Under the pieces are notes generated by a model. That model saw nothing but the letters and a program-made list of their open reading frames with translations. It ran no database searches and was not told the DNA's origin. From Clostridiales bacterium (GTDB taxonomy: Bacteria > Bacillota > Clostridia > Oscillospirales > Acutalibacteraceae): a stretch of DNA of 64,000 nucleotides. This document shows, piece by piece, positions 1 to 8,547 of this stretch. Each line of letters starts with the position of its first letter. The stretch's first letter is position 1. The DNA is taken from contig JAGZMM010000004.1 in assembly GCA_018364155.1 (NCBI GenBank), positions 62,001 to 126,000 of the forward strand, read 5' to 3'. The position numbers were made by a program, and so were the translations under genes.

Positions 1-412
1 TCGCGTGCACCGAGATTTCTCCCCGACGGGTGCGGAAAATAAAGCCCTTGACCTCAATGAGGTCCCCCAAGTCCCATTTCTTGAACTGGGCGAAGGCTTC
101 CTCTCCCACGTCGTTCATGCGCACGTACACCTGGATGCGGCCGGTGGCGTCGTGCAGGTCGATGAAGTTGGCCTTGCCCATGTCCCGGCGGGTCATCATC
201 CGCCCGGCAATGGCGCAGTCGGTGTTCTCCAGCTCCTCGAACCGGGCCGCAATGTCCGCAGCATGGATGGTCTGCTCGGCGGTGGTGATGGCGAAGGGAT
301 CCTTCCCCTGGGCCTGCAGCTCGCTGAGCTTGTCCCGCCGGATCTGCAAAAGCTCGCTTAACGACTGGGTCTCCTGCTCCGGCGACTGGTTTACTTCCTT
401 GGTTTCGCTCAT
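1..412 (-). CDS. lysS: lysyl-tRNA synthetase, N-terminal part (runs off the window)
   Basis: Class II lysyl-tRNA synthetase, which charges tRNA-Lys. Only the first 137 codons are present; the gene leaves the window at its 3' end. The visible part is the helical N-terminus followed by the OB-fold anticodon-binding domain, with the family-typical stretches GRMMTRRDMGKANFIDLHD (about residues 69-87) and GDLIEVKGFIFRTRRGE. The ATG at 410-412 follows a GGGGGG ribosome binding site seven bases upstream. It lies 162 bases downstream of greA on the same strand, the usual greA-lysS order in Clostridia, and is probably transcribed from the greA promoter. Confidence 0.93.
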   Translation of the reverse strand, partial: MSETKEVNQSPEQETQSLSELLQIRRDKLSELQAQGKDPFAITTAEQTIHAADIAARFEELENTDCAIAGRMMTRRDMGKANFIDLHDATGRIQVYVRMNDVGEEAFAQFKKWDLGDLIEVKGFIFRTRRGEISVHA

Positions 413-574
413 GTTTTATCCCCCCGAGGCGCTCCCGGCAACTGCCGCACGCCCTAAAATTTTCTCAAAAAAAGTGCGGGCAGAAGGAGTGGAACCTGCC
501 GCTCCCCGCCCGCGTCAACCATTTTTCGCAAAAGGCATGTTCCTTATTTCTACCGAATATCCTTTTGTGACTCC

Positions 575-1054
575 TTATTTGGCAATATCCAGAATTTCAA
601 AGGTAACCACGCCGTCGGGGACCTCTACGTCCACCACGTCGCCCACCTTATGGCCCAGCAGTGCCTTGCCCACCGGGGATTCGTCCGAAATGCGGCCGTT
701 CATGGGGTCGGCCTCGGTAGAACCCACGATCTGGTAGCTGACCTCTTCGTCAAACTCCTTATCGAACACCTTGATTTTCGATCCCACATGAATCATCTCG
801 GTGGTCAGATCGTCCTCATCGAGAATTTTCACATTGCGCAAAGTCGCTTCCAGCTCTGCAATGCGGGCTTCCACGATGGCCTGTTCGTTTTTCGCCTCGT
901 CGTATTCGCTGTTTTCCGAAAGGTCGCCGAAGGAACGGGCGACTTCGATTTTATCTGCGATTTCTTTTCGTTTATTGCCTTTGAGCTCCTCGAGCTCCGT
1001 CTCCAGCTTTTTCAATCCTTCATCCGTCAAAAGCACCTGTTTTGCCATTGCCAT
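575..1054 (-). CDS. greA: transcription elongation factor GreA
   Basis: Cleavage-stimulating factor that rescues backtracked RNA polymerase. At 159 residues it has the normal family length. Residues 1-78 form the N-terminal coiled coil, including the conserved ARSFGDLSENSEYDEAK segment with the acidic tip residues (D and E of GDLSENSEY), and residues 80-159 form the FKBP-like C-terminal domain ending in the typical ISDESPVGKALLGHKVGD. It starts with MAMAK, and the second ATG would also be acceptable. A consensus promoter lies about 115 bases upstream, and lysS follows. Confidence 0.96.
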   Translation of the reverse strand: MAMAKQVLLTDEGLKKLETELEELKGNKRKEIADKIEVARSFGDLSENSEYDEAKNEQAIVEARIAELEATLRNVKILDEDDLTTEMIHVGSKIKVFDKEFDEEVSYQIVGSTEADPMNGRISDESPVGKALLGHKVGDVVDVEVPDGVVTFEILDIAK

Positions 1055-1101
1055 TGTGATAAACCCTCCAAAAGCGCGTCCTTGCGCATTGTATTATGAT
1101 A

Positions 1102-1126
1102 GCCTCCGCCTTAAAAAGGCGGAGGC
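1102..1126 (-). other. hairpin in the greA leader
   Basis: A perfect 9-bp inverted repeat (GCCTCCGCC / GGCGGAGGC) with a 7-base loop sits between the promoter and the start codon of greA, so it would form in the 5' untranslated RNA. It has no trailing U-run of terminator quality. A leader structure affecting greA expression is possible but not shown. Confidence 0.45.
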
Positions 1127-1166
1127 ATTCTGGTTTCGTATTTGCGTTACCCCGCATATTAGAATA

Positions 1167-1195
1167 ATTATAGTCAAATCGGTTTCCTATGTCAA
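1167..1195 (-). promoter_or_regulatory. consensus sigma-A promoter for greA-lysS
   Basis: On the minus strand TTGACA (1190-1195) and TATAAT (1167-1172) are separated by exactly 17 bases, a perfect vegetative consensus. Transcription would start near 1160, giving a leader of about 105 bases before greA. Confidence 0.85.
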
Positions 1196-1245
1196 CGGGG
1201 AAAACTCAAAATTTCTCGGAAACACGCGGATTTTCCATCTTTCGT

Positions 1246-2115
1246 CTACGCCCTTCTTTCCAGCGGCCGCGACTCCGGGCGAACACAGGCGGCAATCCAT
1301 TCGCCCACCTGTTGGGCCGGCATCCGCCGGCCGTCTGACAGACGGCAGTCGCCTCCATAATAGCCGCCCGGGCACTGGCGGGTGACAAAGAGGGCGGCGG
1401 CGAACTGCTCGGGGTCGAGAAAAGAGGGACAGGCTGCGGCGCAGTCCTCCCGCAGCCGGGCGACGCAGCCGGTAACGCTCAGACCAGGCGGAGACGAGTG
1501 GCGTTTCTCCAGGGAAAACAGCACCTGCTCTCTCCCTTCATACCCTTCCGGCAATCCTTCGGTGGCCACCGCCACCGGGCAATCCCGTGCGGCGGCCGGT
1601 TCGTCGGTAATCAGCAGCGCCGCGCCGTATTCTACCATGGCCTGGCGCTGGGCGTCCAGCAGCTGCTCCGGATTCTCAGTAATCACCTTAACGGTCGCCG
1701 CATAGGGCAGAAATCGAACCGCCAAAGAGCCCAGTTGTCCGTCGGGGTCGAACACCGCCACCGACAGCTTGAGCGGTTCAGCCCGGCTGGCTCCCACCGC
1801 CGCCACCGCTGCTTCCTGCAACAGGTAACGCTGCAGGCCCTCCCCGGGTACCAGCGGCAACTCAATTTCTTCGGGCGGTTGCACCCCTTTTGGAAGCAAA
1901 ATCCCTGCCGGCGCCCAACGGGCCAGCTCCTGAATTTGGCCCCACGGCACCGGGCGGTTGCCCCGCTGCTCCCATTTGACTTCCCAATACCGCACCGGGC
2001 CGGATTTTATAAGCTCTGCTCCTACCGGGTTGCGTTTGATCCACCCGGTCAGTTTTTCCCAAAATCCTTGCGATATGTGCTCTTGCAGATTGAGTACGGA
2101 AAACATTCTCTTCAC
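1246..2115 (-). CDS. hypothetical protein, possible Rossmann-like C-terminal half
   Basis: A 289-residue protein that I do not recognise. It has no signal peptide and no membrane segment. The region near residues 115-190 alternates beta strands and helices (LSVAVFDPDGQLGSLAVRF, then AATVKVITENPEQLLDAQ, then GAALLITDEP), which suggests a Rossmann-type nucleotide-binding or dehydrogenase-like fold, but no catalytic motif is clear. The C-terminal third is cysteine-rich (residues about 220-275: C-V-A-R, EDCAAACPS, RQCPGGYYGGDC). It stands alone between ctpA and greA, with an inverted repeat just upstream. The reading frame and codon use look like a real gene, but the function is unknown. Confidence 0.7.
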   Translation of the reverse strand: MKRMFSVLNLQEHISQGFWEKLTGWIKRNPVGAELIKSGPVRYWEVKWEQRGNRPVPWGQIQELARWAPAGILLPKGVQPPEEIELPLVPGEGLQRYLLQEAAVAAVGASRAEPLKLSVAVFDPDGQLGSLAVRFLPYAATVKVITENPEQLLDAQRQAMVEYGAALLITDEPAAARDCPVAVATEGLPEGYEGREQVLFSLEKRHSSPPGLSVTGCVARLREDCAAACPSFLDPEQFAAALFVTRQCPGGYYGGDCRLSDGRRMPAQQVGEWIAACVRPESRPLERRA

Positions 2116-2140
2116 CTCGTCTATGTGATCAAAAGCCGAA

Positions 2141-2194
2141 GTTAAAATACATACAGTATATTTTTATAAAATAAATACTGTATATCGTTTTAAA
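2141..2194. promoter_or_regulatory. interrupted palindrome upstream of the hypothetical gene
   Basis: ATACAGTAT (2151-2159) and its exact reverse complement ATACTGTAT (2175-2183) are 15 bases apart, flanked by further partial symmetry (GTTAAAA on the left, GTTTTAAAC on the right). It lies 35-80 bases before the start of the gene ending at 1246, in an AT-rich stretch, the usual place for an operator. The cognate regulator is unknown. Confidence 0.4.
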
Positions 2195-2318
2195 CTTCAT
2201 GCACCATACCCAATCATATGCGTTTTTTCTGCGAAATTTGCAAAAACACAGAAAGATCCAGTAAATTTTACGCTTTGTTTTCGATTTGTAAGAACGAGCC
2301 TCTGCGGTCTTTCCATAC

Positions 2319-2352
2319 AAAAAGAGCCGCAGGCTAAGCCACGGCTCTTTTT
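2319..2352 (-). terminator. intrinsic terminator after ctpA
   Basis: An 11-bp stem (AAAAAGAGCCG with CGGCTCTTTTT) with a 12-base loop lies 18 bases past the ctpA stop codon and ends in a T-run on the minus strand. It is symmetric enough to work in both directions. Confidence 0.8.
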
Positions 2353-2369
2353 CTCTCTTCTGTTCTCCA

Positions 2370-3713
2370 TTATGCGGCGCTTTCGGCAGGCGGCTCCGCA
2401 CTGGAGACCGGTTCTTCGGAAGAGGCGGGAGGCGTCCCGCTTTCTCCGGAATCCGGCGCTGCCGACGTATTCCCATTGGGAACATAAGTGGGCGCAGGTG
2501 AGAAGGGAACCTCAATGTAGTCGGTAGGTACCGGCGGGTTGAGAAGCTCCAGCGCCTTTTTTAGCTGCGGGTCGTCCATGGGACTGAGGAAATAGAAATT
2601 CTGCTTTTCCTCGGTGCTCAGGCGAACCTCCACATCCGGCGTCAGGCCCACGCCCTCAAAGTTTTCCGACTTTGGCGGATTGAACCTGGCGACGGTGAGA
2701 TTGATGCTGGAGCCGTCGGTCAAAGTAAACAGGCTTTGAATGCTGCCTTTTCCGTAGGTGGTGGTGCCTACCAGCTGGGCCTTGCCGTAATCGCGCAGAG
2801 CACAGGCAAAAAGCTCCGCGGCTGAAGCGGTCTTTTCGTTGACCAGCACGGTCATGGGGATATCCACCTCATGGTCGTCGGACGTATAGATCACATGGGT
2901 GCCGGTGCTGTCGGTCCTGGAAACCACGTCACCGGCCGGGAGCAGGTAATCGAGCATGGCGCACACCGATTCCAGCGTGCCACCCGTGTTGCCCCGCAGG
3001 TCAAACACCAGACCCACCGGCTCCTGGGCCAGCAGCGCCTCCACCGCGCCGATAAACTGCTCGTCGGTGTTGTTGTTGAATTCGTCGATCTTGACAATGC
3101 CCACGCCGCTCATAATACCCGCAGACACGGTGTAGTTGTCATAGCTTGCCCGGGTCAGGGTGAAGGGAATTTCCTCTTCCCCGCGGCGCACGGTAATGTT
3201 TACCGTGGAGCCCACCTCACCGCTGAGCAGCTTGGTGGCTTCCCGGTACCCCAGATCCGCAACGGCGCTGTCTCCCACGCGGATGATGACATCTCCCTTC
3301 TGCACGCCGGCGGCCTGAGCCGGAGAGGTTGCCATCACCTGGTAGATATAGATATTGCCGTCGGTGTATTCGGTTACTCGAAGGCCCACGCCGGTGGCCT
3401 TGCCGTTGATTTCGCTGTTGAGTTCGGTAGTCTGGGCGGCGGTCAGGTAGGAGGAATACTTGTCCCCAATCCCGGCCAGATAGCCGCTGGCCACCATATC
3501 CATCAATTCGGTTTCGTCGATGTCTCCAAAATAATTCTCCCGGACCTTTGTGTCAATCTCGCTGATCTTTGCGTACATGGCGCGGCGTTCGTTGATGCTG
3601 CCGAGCTTTTCGTCAAACTTTTGCTGGGACAGCACCATCGTGATGGTGACGGTAATCGCAGCTGTCAGCATCATCAGCGCCAGCGTAATGCCCAGTGGAA
3701 TTCGTTTGTTCAT
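2370..3713 (-). CDS. ctpA: S41 family C-terminal processing protease
   Basis: Membrane-anchored serine protease of the CtpA/CtpB group (447 residues). Residues about 5-28 form a single N-terminal membrane segment, followed by a helical region, a PDZ domain (about 100-185, with GVGLRVTEY and AGVQKGDVIIRVG) and the S41 catalytic domain. The Ser-Lys dyad is visible as Ser297 in NEKTASAAE and Lys322 in TTTYGKGS, with the usual 25-residue spacing. The tail (about 400-447) is rich in Pro, Ser and Glu and probably disordered. It lies downstream of the M23/ftsX/ftsE group on the same strand and may belong to that unit. In spore formers such proteases can act in sigma-K signalling, but a housekeeping role is equally possible. 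Confidence 0.9.
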   Translation of the reverse strand: MNKRIPLGITLALMMLTAAITVTITMVLSQQKFDEKLGSINERRAMYAKISEIDTKVRENYFGDIDETELMDMVASGYLAGIGDKYSSYLTAAQTTELNSEINGKATGVGLRVTEYTDGNIYIYQVMATSPAQAAGVQKGDVIIRVGDSAVADLGYREATKLLSGEVGSTVNITVRRGEEEIPFTLTRASYDNYTVSAGIMSGVGIVKIDEFNNNTDEQFIGAVEALLAQEPVGLVFDLRGNTGGTLESVCAMLDYLLPAGDVVSRTDSTGTHVIYTSDDHEVDIPMTVLVNEKTASAAELFACALRDYGKAQLVGTTTYGKGSIQSLFTLTDGSSINLTVARFNPPKSENFEGVGLTPDVEVRLSTEEKQNFYFLSPMDDPQLKKALELLNPPVPTDYIEVPFSPAPTYVPNGNTSAAPDSGESGTPPASSEEPVSSAEPPAESAA

Positions 3714-3868
3714 CTAGTCCCGCCGTTTCTCCGTGCGCAGAATTCACGTATGCCCCTGGCCCTTTCGCACGGAAAAGGGCCGGCTGTTCTCGCGAAGTAC
3801 AGACGAAATTTGCACCCATACTCCCGATGCAAGAGGCCGCTTACCGCGGCCTCTTTTTGCTTTCGTTG

Positions 3869-5275
3869 TTATCGGGTATGCACGTAATTCATGGGGTTTT
3901 GATACTGGTTGTTCGCCCGCACTTCAAAGTGCAGGTGATAGCCGGTGGAGTTGCCGCTGGTGCCTACCAGGGCAATGGGAGTTCCTTTGGTCACATACTG
4001 TCCCACGCTCACCAGCACCGTCTGGGTATGGCCATAGAAGGTCTCATACCGCTTGCCGTCGGCGCTGCTAACGCCATGGTCGATGCTCACGTAATTGCCC
4101 CAGCCATAGTTCCACTGGCCGTCATTTTTGGCGATGGTCACCACGCCGTCCTCCGCAGCTACAATGGTCTTGCCAGCAATGTGGCCATAGTCGCCGTAGC
4201 CGGCAATGTCAATACCGCTGTGGAATTCCAGCCTGCCGAAAATCACGCGGTTTCCATAGGGAGAAGAAATGTTGCTGGCACGATCATACCCGGGAACCGG
4301 CCAGATAAAGTTCATCGCCGAGGGATCTTCATCCACGGGCGGAACAACCGGGTTTTCATTTTTGTCTTGCTCGGTTACCTGTATGGAATCTTTTTCCTTC
4401 TCGGCATCACTGATACCCTTCTGTGCCAACTCCTGCTGTCTCTGGGCATACTCCATTTTGGCCTGCTGCTCGCTTCGCAGATTTGCAAGCTCGGCCACAT
4501 TGCTATCAAGCGCCTGCTTAGCCTCTACCTGCTTGGCCTTCTCCGCCTGCACCTGGGTCTTCTTGTCCTGCTGCTCGCTGCGGGCGGCCTGAAGCTCGTC
4601 CATCTTAGCGGAAAGGGTTTGTTTGGAGGTCTCAATGTCCGCCTTGGTGGCATTCATTTCCTCAATCTGGGTGCGAAGGGTATCCACCAGTTGCTTGTCC
4701 TGCTCGGCAAGCCGCTGCTTGACCTCTGCCTGATAGAGGTAATCGGCAAAATCCCCGGAATTAAAAAACATGGTCAGCGAGGAAACCTCTCCGCTCATAT
4801 AAAGCACGCGCATGCGCTGCATGAACACCTCGTAGGTATCGTCCACCTGGGCTTCCTTTGCGCTCAAGTCCGTCTCTAACTGGGTGATCCTGGCGTTTAG
4901 GCCATCAATCTCCTGCTGCGTCGCCTGCACCTTCCCATCCAGTTCCTGAAGCTGCTGGTCATATTCCTGGATGGTGGAATCCAACTGAGCGATCTGGACG
5001 TTGATGAGAGCCTGTTGCTCCTCAAATGCTTGGATTCCTTCTTCAATGAGAGAAAGCTGTTTCTGCGCATCCTTCTCATTTTGAAGTTCCTGGTTGTATT
5101 GCACACGGAAATCCGCGATTTTCTGATCACATTCCGCTTCCTTCTGGTCTGCTTCCGCTTGGGTCAAACCCAGCGCCGTCATCGGCATGGAACCGATCAT
5201 GACGGTCAAAACCGTCAAAAGGCACAGAAGCTTGGTTTTCAGGCCCTTCCTGCGGCCCAAAGATTTATAGGACAT
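3869..5275 (-). CDS. secreted coiled-coil M23 murein hydrolase (EnvC/PcsB-like)
   Basis: Peptidoglycan hydrolase or hydrolase activator working with FtsEX. I place the start at the second Met (5275, MSYKSLGRRKG, 468 residues) rather than 5293, because a lysine/arginine-rich signal peptide follows directly (hydrophobic core LLCLLTVLTVMIGSMP, cleavage near ALG). Residues about 30-300 are almost continuous coiled coil; the C-terminal 140 residues form the LytM/M23 domain with the zinc ligands H and D in FHSGIDIAG and HLHFEVR near the end. The catalytic residues look intact, so it may be an active endopeptidase. It overlaps the end of ftsX by 11 bases, indicating the operon ftsE-ftsX-M23, the standard arrangement in Firmicutes. 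Confidence 0.88.
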   Translation of the reverse strand: MSYKSLGRRKGLKTKLLCLLTVLTVMIGSMPMTALGLTQAEADQKEAECDQKIADFRVQYNQELQNEKDAQKQLSLIEEGIQAFEEQQALINVQIAQLDSTIQEYDQQLQELDGKVQATQQEIDGLNARITQLETDLSAKEAQVDDTYEVFMQRMRVLYMSGEVSSLTMFFNSGDFADYLYQAEVKQRLAEQDKQLVDTLRTQIEEMNATKADIETSKQTLSAKMDELQAARSEQQDKKTQVQAEKAKQVEAKQALDSNVAELANLRSEQQAKMEYAQRQQELAQKGISDAEKEKDSIQVTEQDKNENPVVPPVDEDPSAMNFIWPVPGYDRASNISSPYGNRVIFGRLEFHSGIDIAGYGDYGHIAGKTIVAAEDGVVTIAKNDGQWNYGWGNYVSIDHGVSSADGKRYETFYGHTQTVLVSVGQYVTKGTPIALVGTSGNSTGYHLHFEVRANNQYQNPMNYVHTR

Positions 5276-6179
5276 TGTAAACACCTCCGCCATTGGTTCT
5301 TAAATAGCGTTGCACCGAAATAAAGCTGCCCAATGCGCCCGCGGCCATCCCGATTCCCAAAAAGCACAGCAGGATCATCCATCCCACATCGGAGAAGGGG
5401 ACCAGAGTCGCAAAGGCGGACATCTTGAGAATGCCGTCGGCAGCCAAGCCGTAGACATACCACAGAATTCCCGTGGACAACAGGCCTGCAATCAGGCCGA
5501 TCAGCATGCCTTCAATAAGAAAGGGCATGGTAATAAACCCGTTGGTAGCGCCTACCGATTTCATGATGCTCACTTCCAGGCGGCGCTCGTAAATGGTAAT
5601 CTTAATGGTGTTGGCAATGATGAAAAGAGCCACCAAAATCAGCAGGCCGATGACCCAGAAGCTGATGACCGACACGGTATTGCGCACGTTTAGCATGGTT
5701 TCGGCTTCTTCGGTGCGTTCGGACACCTTTTCCACCTGCGCAATGCCCCGCAACTCTTCCACCGTCTCGGTATACCGCTCCACGTCCTTGACCGAAACCT
5801 GATACGCATCCGGGAAGGGATTCTCCCCCTTGTAGCCGTCGAACAGGTCCCCGTCCTCCCCCAGCGCCTTTTTCTGAGTTTCCAGCGCCTCTTCCTTGGA
5901 GATAAACTTGGTTTGGGCAATGTTGTCCATTTGGCTAAATTTCGCCTGCACTGCGTCGATATCCGCCTGGGTGGTCCCACTCTTTAAGTATACCATCACA
6001 ATGTTCTGGCTTTCCATCCAGCCCACCGCCTGATTGATGTTGAGCACCACCAGAATCGCACTGCCCAGCAGCACCAGGCAGGACAGCAGCACGCCCACCG
6101 ATGCCAACGCCATGTTCCGGTTGGTCCACAGGCTGCGAAAGCCCTCTCGAATCAGATACCCGAGGCTACTCGTCTTCAT
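5265..6179 (-). CDS. ftsX: cell division ABC transporter permease FtsX
   Basis: Integral membrane partner of FtsE, passing the ATPase signal across the membrane to a peptidoglycan hydrolase. At 304 residues it has the normal length. It has a first membrane helix at about 22-46, an extracellular domain at about 50-170 (IVMVYLKSGTTQADIDAVQ), and three further helices (about 175-200, 220-245 and 270-295), the FtsX topology. Its start overlaps the 3' end of ftsE by 14 bases and its end overlaps the M23 gene, so the three are co-translated. Confidence 0.94.
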   Translation of the reverse strand: MKTSSLGYLIREGFRSLWTNRNMALASVGVLLSCLVLLGSAILVVLNINQAVGWMESQNIVMVYLKSGTTQADIDAVQAKFSQMDNIAQTKFISKEEALETQKKALGEDGDLFDGYKGENPFPDAYQVSVKDVERYTETVEELRGIAQVEKVSERTEEAETMLNVRNTVSVISFWVIGLLILVALFIIANTIKITIYERRLEVSIMKSVGATNGFITMPFLIEGMLIGLIAGLLSTGILWYVYGLAADGILKMSAFATLVPFSDVGWMILLCFLGIGMAAGALGSFISVQRYLRTNGGGVYNVL

Positions 6180-6852
6180 GCGATTCTTTCACCCCCGTAT
6201 CGGAAATCACGCTTCCATCGTCAATTTGGATCACCCGGCGGTCGAAGCGCTCCACCAGATTCCTTTCATGGGTTACCATCAGCACGGTGGTGCCGCGGCG
6301 GTTGATTTCGCTGAGAAGCTTGACCATCTCGAATGACCGTTCCGGGTCGATATTTCCAGTAGGCTCGTCCGCCACGATCATCTTTGGATTGTTGACCATG
6401 GCTCTCGCCAGGCCCACCCTCTGCTGTTCGCCGCCGGAGAGCTCCCCCGGCATACAGCGGGCCTTGTGGCTCAGGCCCACCAGGGCCAGCACCTTGGAAA
6501 CCCGCTTTCGGATCTGCCTGGGAGGCGCACCCGTCACCCGCATGGCGAAAGCCACATTGTCAAACACGGTCATCTTGGGAATTAAGCGGAAATCCTGAAA
6601 GACGATTCCCATGGTCCTGCGCATATACGGGATCTCCCGTTTTTTCATCGTGGAAAAGTCAAAGCCATTGACCTGGATCTTTCCGGCATTGGCGACCTCC
6701 TCGCGAATAATCAATTTTAAAAAGGTACTTTTTCCTGCGCCGGACGAGCCGACGATAAAGACGAATTCTCCATCCTCGATGGTGAGATTCACATCCTTAA
6801 GCGCGGTCGTTCCGTTTGGATAGGTTTTCGTTACGCCACGAAATTCAATCAT
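6166..6852 (-). CDS. ftsE: cell division ABC transporter ATP-binding protein FtsE
   Basis: Cytoplasmic ATPase of FtsEX. The start is placed at 6852 (MIEFRGVTKTYPNG, 228 residues, normal FtsE length) because GGGAG lies five bases upstream; the longer frame to 6936 has no such site. It shows Walker A GSSGAGKST, Q-loop in FQDFRLIP, signature LSGGEQQRV, Walker B MIVADEPTG and H-loop in VTHERNLVE. It overlaps ftsX. The 225 bases upstream, to the CdaR-type gene, hold no recognised gene and presumably carry the promoter. Confidence 0.95.
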   Translation of the reverse strand: MIEFRGVTKTYPNGTTALKDVNLTIEDGEFVFIVGSSGAGKSTFLKLIIREEVANAGKIQVNGFDFSTMKKREIPYMRRTMGIVFQDFRLIPKMTVFDNVAFAMRVTGAPPRQIRKRVSKVLALVGLSHKARCMPGELSGGEQQRVGLARAMVNNPKMIVADEPTGNIDPERSFEMVKLLSEINRRGTTVLMVTHERNLVERFDRRVIQIDDGSVISDTGVKESHEDE

Positions 6853-7077
6853 TCGCTCCCTACCCTTCTTATGTAGATTTCTGCCGGTTTTCAAAACAGA
6901 TCTCCCGCTGTTGCAGCAAAAGAGGTCCCTGTTCATGGCGGGCGGCAGATAGAAGCATTTTGTGGGTCTTTTAGGAAAAGAACGGAAATTTTCCGTTCAA
7001 GCAAACCGAATGTCCGGACCTGCTATACAGACCCGGACACACGTTCTTTCCTTTTCAAGCTGCTTTATCCTGTAAAC

Positions 7078-8163
7078 TCAATACTTTACAGGGTTGGCAG
7101 AAAGGTATTTCTTTACCATGAGCGCCACCTTGAAAACGATGGCGTGGTCAAATTCACGCAGATCCAATCCAGTGAGTTTCTTGATTTTTTCCAAGCGGTA
7201 TACGAGGGTATTACGGTGGACGAACAGCTTCCGGGAGGTCTCGGAAACGTTCAGGTTGTTCTCAAAGAAGCGCTGGATGGTGAACAGAGTCTCCTGGTCG
7301 AGGGATTCGATGGCGCCCTTCTTGAACACTTCTTTAAGGAACATTTCACACAGGGTGGTGGGCAGCTGGTAAATCAGGCGGGCAATGCCCAGATTGTCAT
7401 AGCTGACGATGGTCTTGTCGGTGTCAAACACCTTTCCCACCTCCAGCGCCACCTGGGCTTCCTTGAAGGACCGGGCCAGGTCCTTGATGCCGGTGACGGT
7501 GGTGCCGATGCCTACAAAGGCGTGGGTATAGAATTCTCCGCTGAGGGTGTCCACAATGGAGCGGGCCAGCTTTTCCAAGTCCTTGGTCTCAATGTTCGAC
7601 CGGATTTCCTTGATGAGGGCAATGTCCGTTTCGTTGATGTTGATGACAAAATCCTTATTCTTATCGGGGAACAGGTTCTGGACCACATCGTAGGCCGACA
7701 CATCGGTACGTGTGGAAATACGGATAAGAAGCACCACACGGGTCACGTCGGTATTAAACCGCAGCTCCCGCGCCTTGAGATAAATGTCGCCGGGAAGGAT
7801 GTTGTCCAGAATGACGTTCTTCATGAAATTGCCCCGGTCATACTTCTCATCATAGTACTGCTTGATGTTATAAAGTGCAATGGACAAAAGCGAAACGTAC
7901 TTTGCCGCAAGCTCGTCCGTTCCCTCCACAAACACCGCATAATCCGATTTGGTTACCCCGGTGAATGCCCGGTAGGTATACCCGTCGCTGATAAGAAGGT
8001 CAGCTACCGACAAGGTTTCGGTGGAGATCTTCTCTATGGTTTCGCCGATCCGGCCCAATTCGCTGCACGCGATAATAGTGGAAGATTCGTCGATGACCCC
8101 AATGGTGCGGTCGATGGCATCCCTCATCTGTACCACGACGCCCTGGAACAATCTGTTGGACAT
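7078..8163 (-). CDS. CdaR/PucR-type transcriptional regulator
   Basis: A 361-residue regulator of the sugar-diacid-recognition family. The N-terminal part (about 1-130: LFQGVVVQMRDAIDRTIGVID) resembles the diacid-recognition domain, the middle (about 140-290) a GGDEF-like domain without the catalytic motif, and the C-terminus (about 300-350: VSETSRKLFVHRNTLVYRLE) is the PucR-type helix-turn-helix. It lies downstream of msmX but is separated from it by a terminator and has its own promoter. The effector is unknown; the family suggests a sugar acid or other carbohydrate signal. Confidence 0.85.
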   Translation of the reverse strand: MSNRLFQGVVVQMRDAIDRTIGVIDESSTIIACSELGRIGETIEKISTETLSVADLLISDGYTYRAFTGVTKSDYAVFVEGTDELAAKYVSLLSIALYNIKQYYDEKYDRGNFMKNVILDNILPGDIYLKARELRFNTDVTRVVLLIRISTRTDVSAYDVVQNLFPDKNKDFVININETDIALIKEIRSNIETKDLEKLARSIVDTLSGEFYTHAFVGIGTTVTGIKDLARSFKEAQVALEVGKVFDTDKTIVSYDNLGIARLIYQLPTTLCEMFLKEVFKKGAIESLDQETLFTIQRFFENNLNVSETSRKLFVHRNTLVYRLEKIKKLTGLDLREFDHAIVFKVALMVKKYLSANPVKY

Positions 8164-8250
8164 ATCAAATTCCCTCCTATATTTACATTACCCAAAACAA
8201 ATCGAACAAAATGTCAGATTTCTCCCCACTCTTTTTCGATCATTAAGCTT

Positions 8251-8279
8251 ATTCTACACAAATTTGAGACTCTTTGCAA
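8251..8279 (-). promoter_or_regulatory. promoter of the CdaR-type gene
   Basis: Minus-strand TTGCAA (8274-8279) and TAGAAT (8251-8256) with a 17-base spacer, about 90 bases before the start codon. The rest of the gap to the next terminator (8280-8494) is AT-rich, and I see nothing else in it. Confidence 0.55.
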
Positions 8280-8494
8280 CAATTCCACGATAAAAGTTTC
8301 AAAATGGTAACAATTTAGCGGAATGAGGAAAAACAACAGAGAAAACCTTCTCCTAATTGTACAGATTTTTATATAGTATGCCATATTATTTTCCTGTTTA
8401 ATCCATATAGCAAAACAAAGCACCGACTTTTTTCCAGCCTAAGAAAAATCGCCGTTCTCGTTGGCTTTCCCCTTATGTGCCCCGGCTTCCACAA

Positions 8495-8528
8495 AAAAAC
8501 CGCTGTGGGAAATCCCACAGCGGTTTTT
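8495..8528 (-). terminator. intrinsic terminator after msmX
   Basis: A 16-bp perfect stem beginning AAAAACCGCTGTGG with only 2 unpaired bases lies 20 bases downstream of the msmX stop codon, followed by a T-run on the minus strand. Confidence 0.88.
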
Positions 8529-8547
8529 GTTATGTTTCGAAAGCCAA

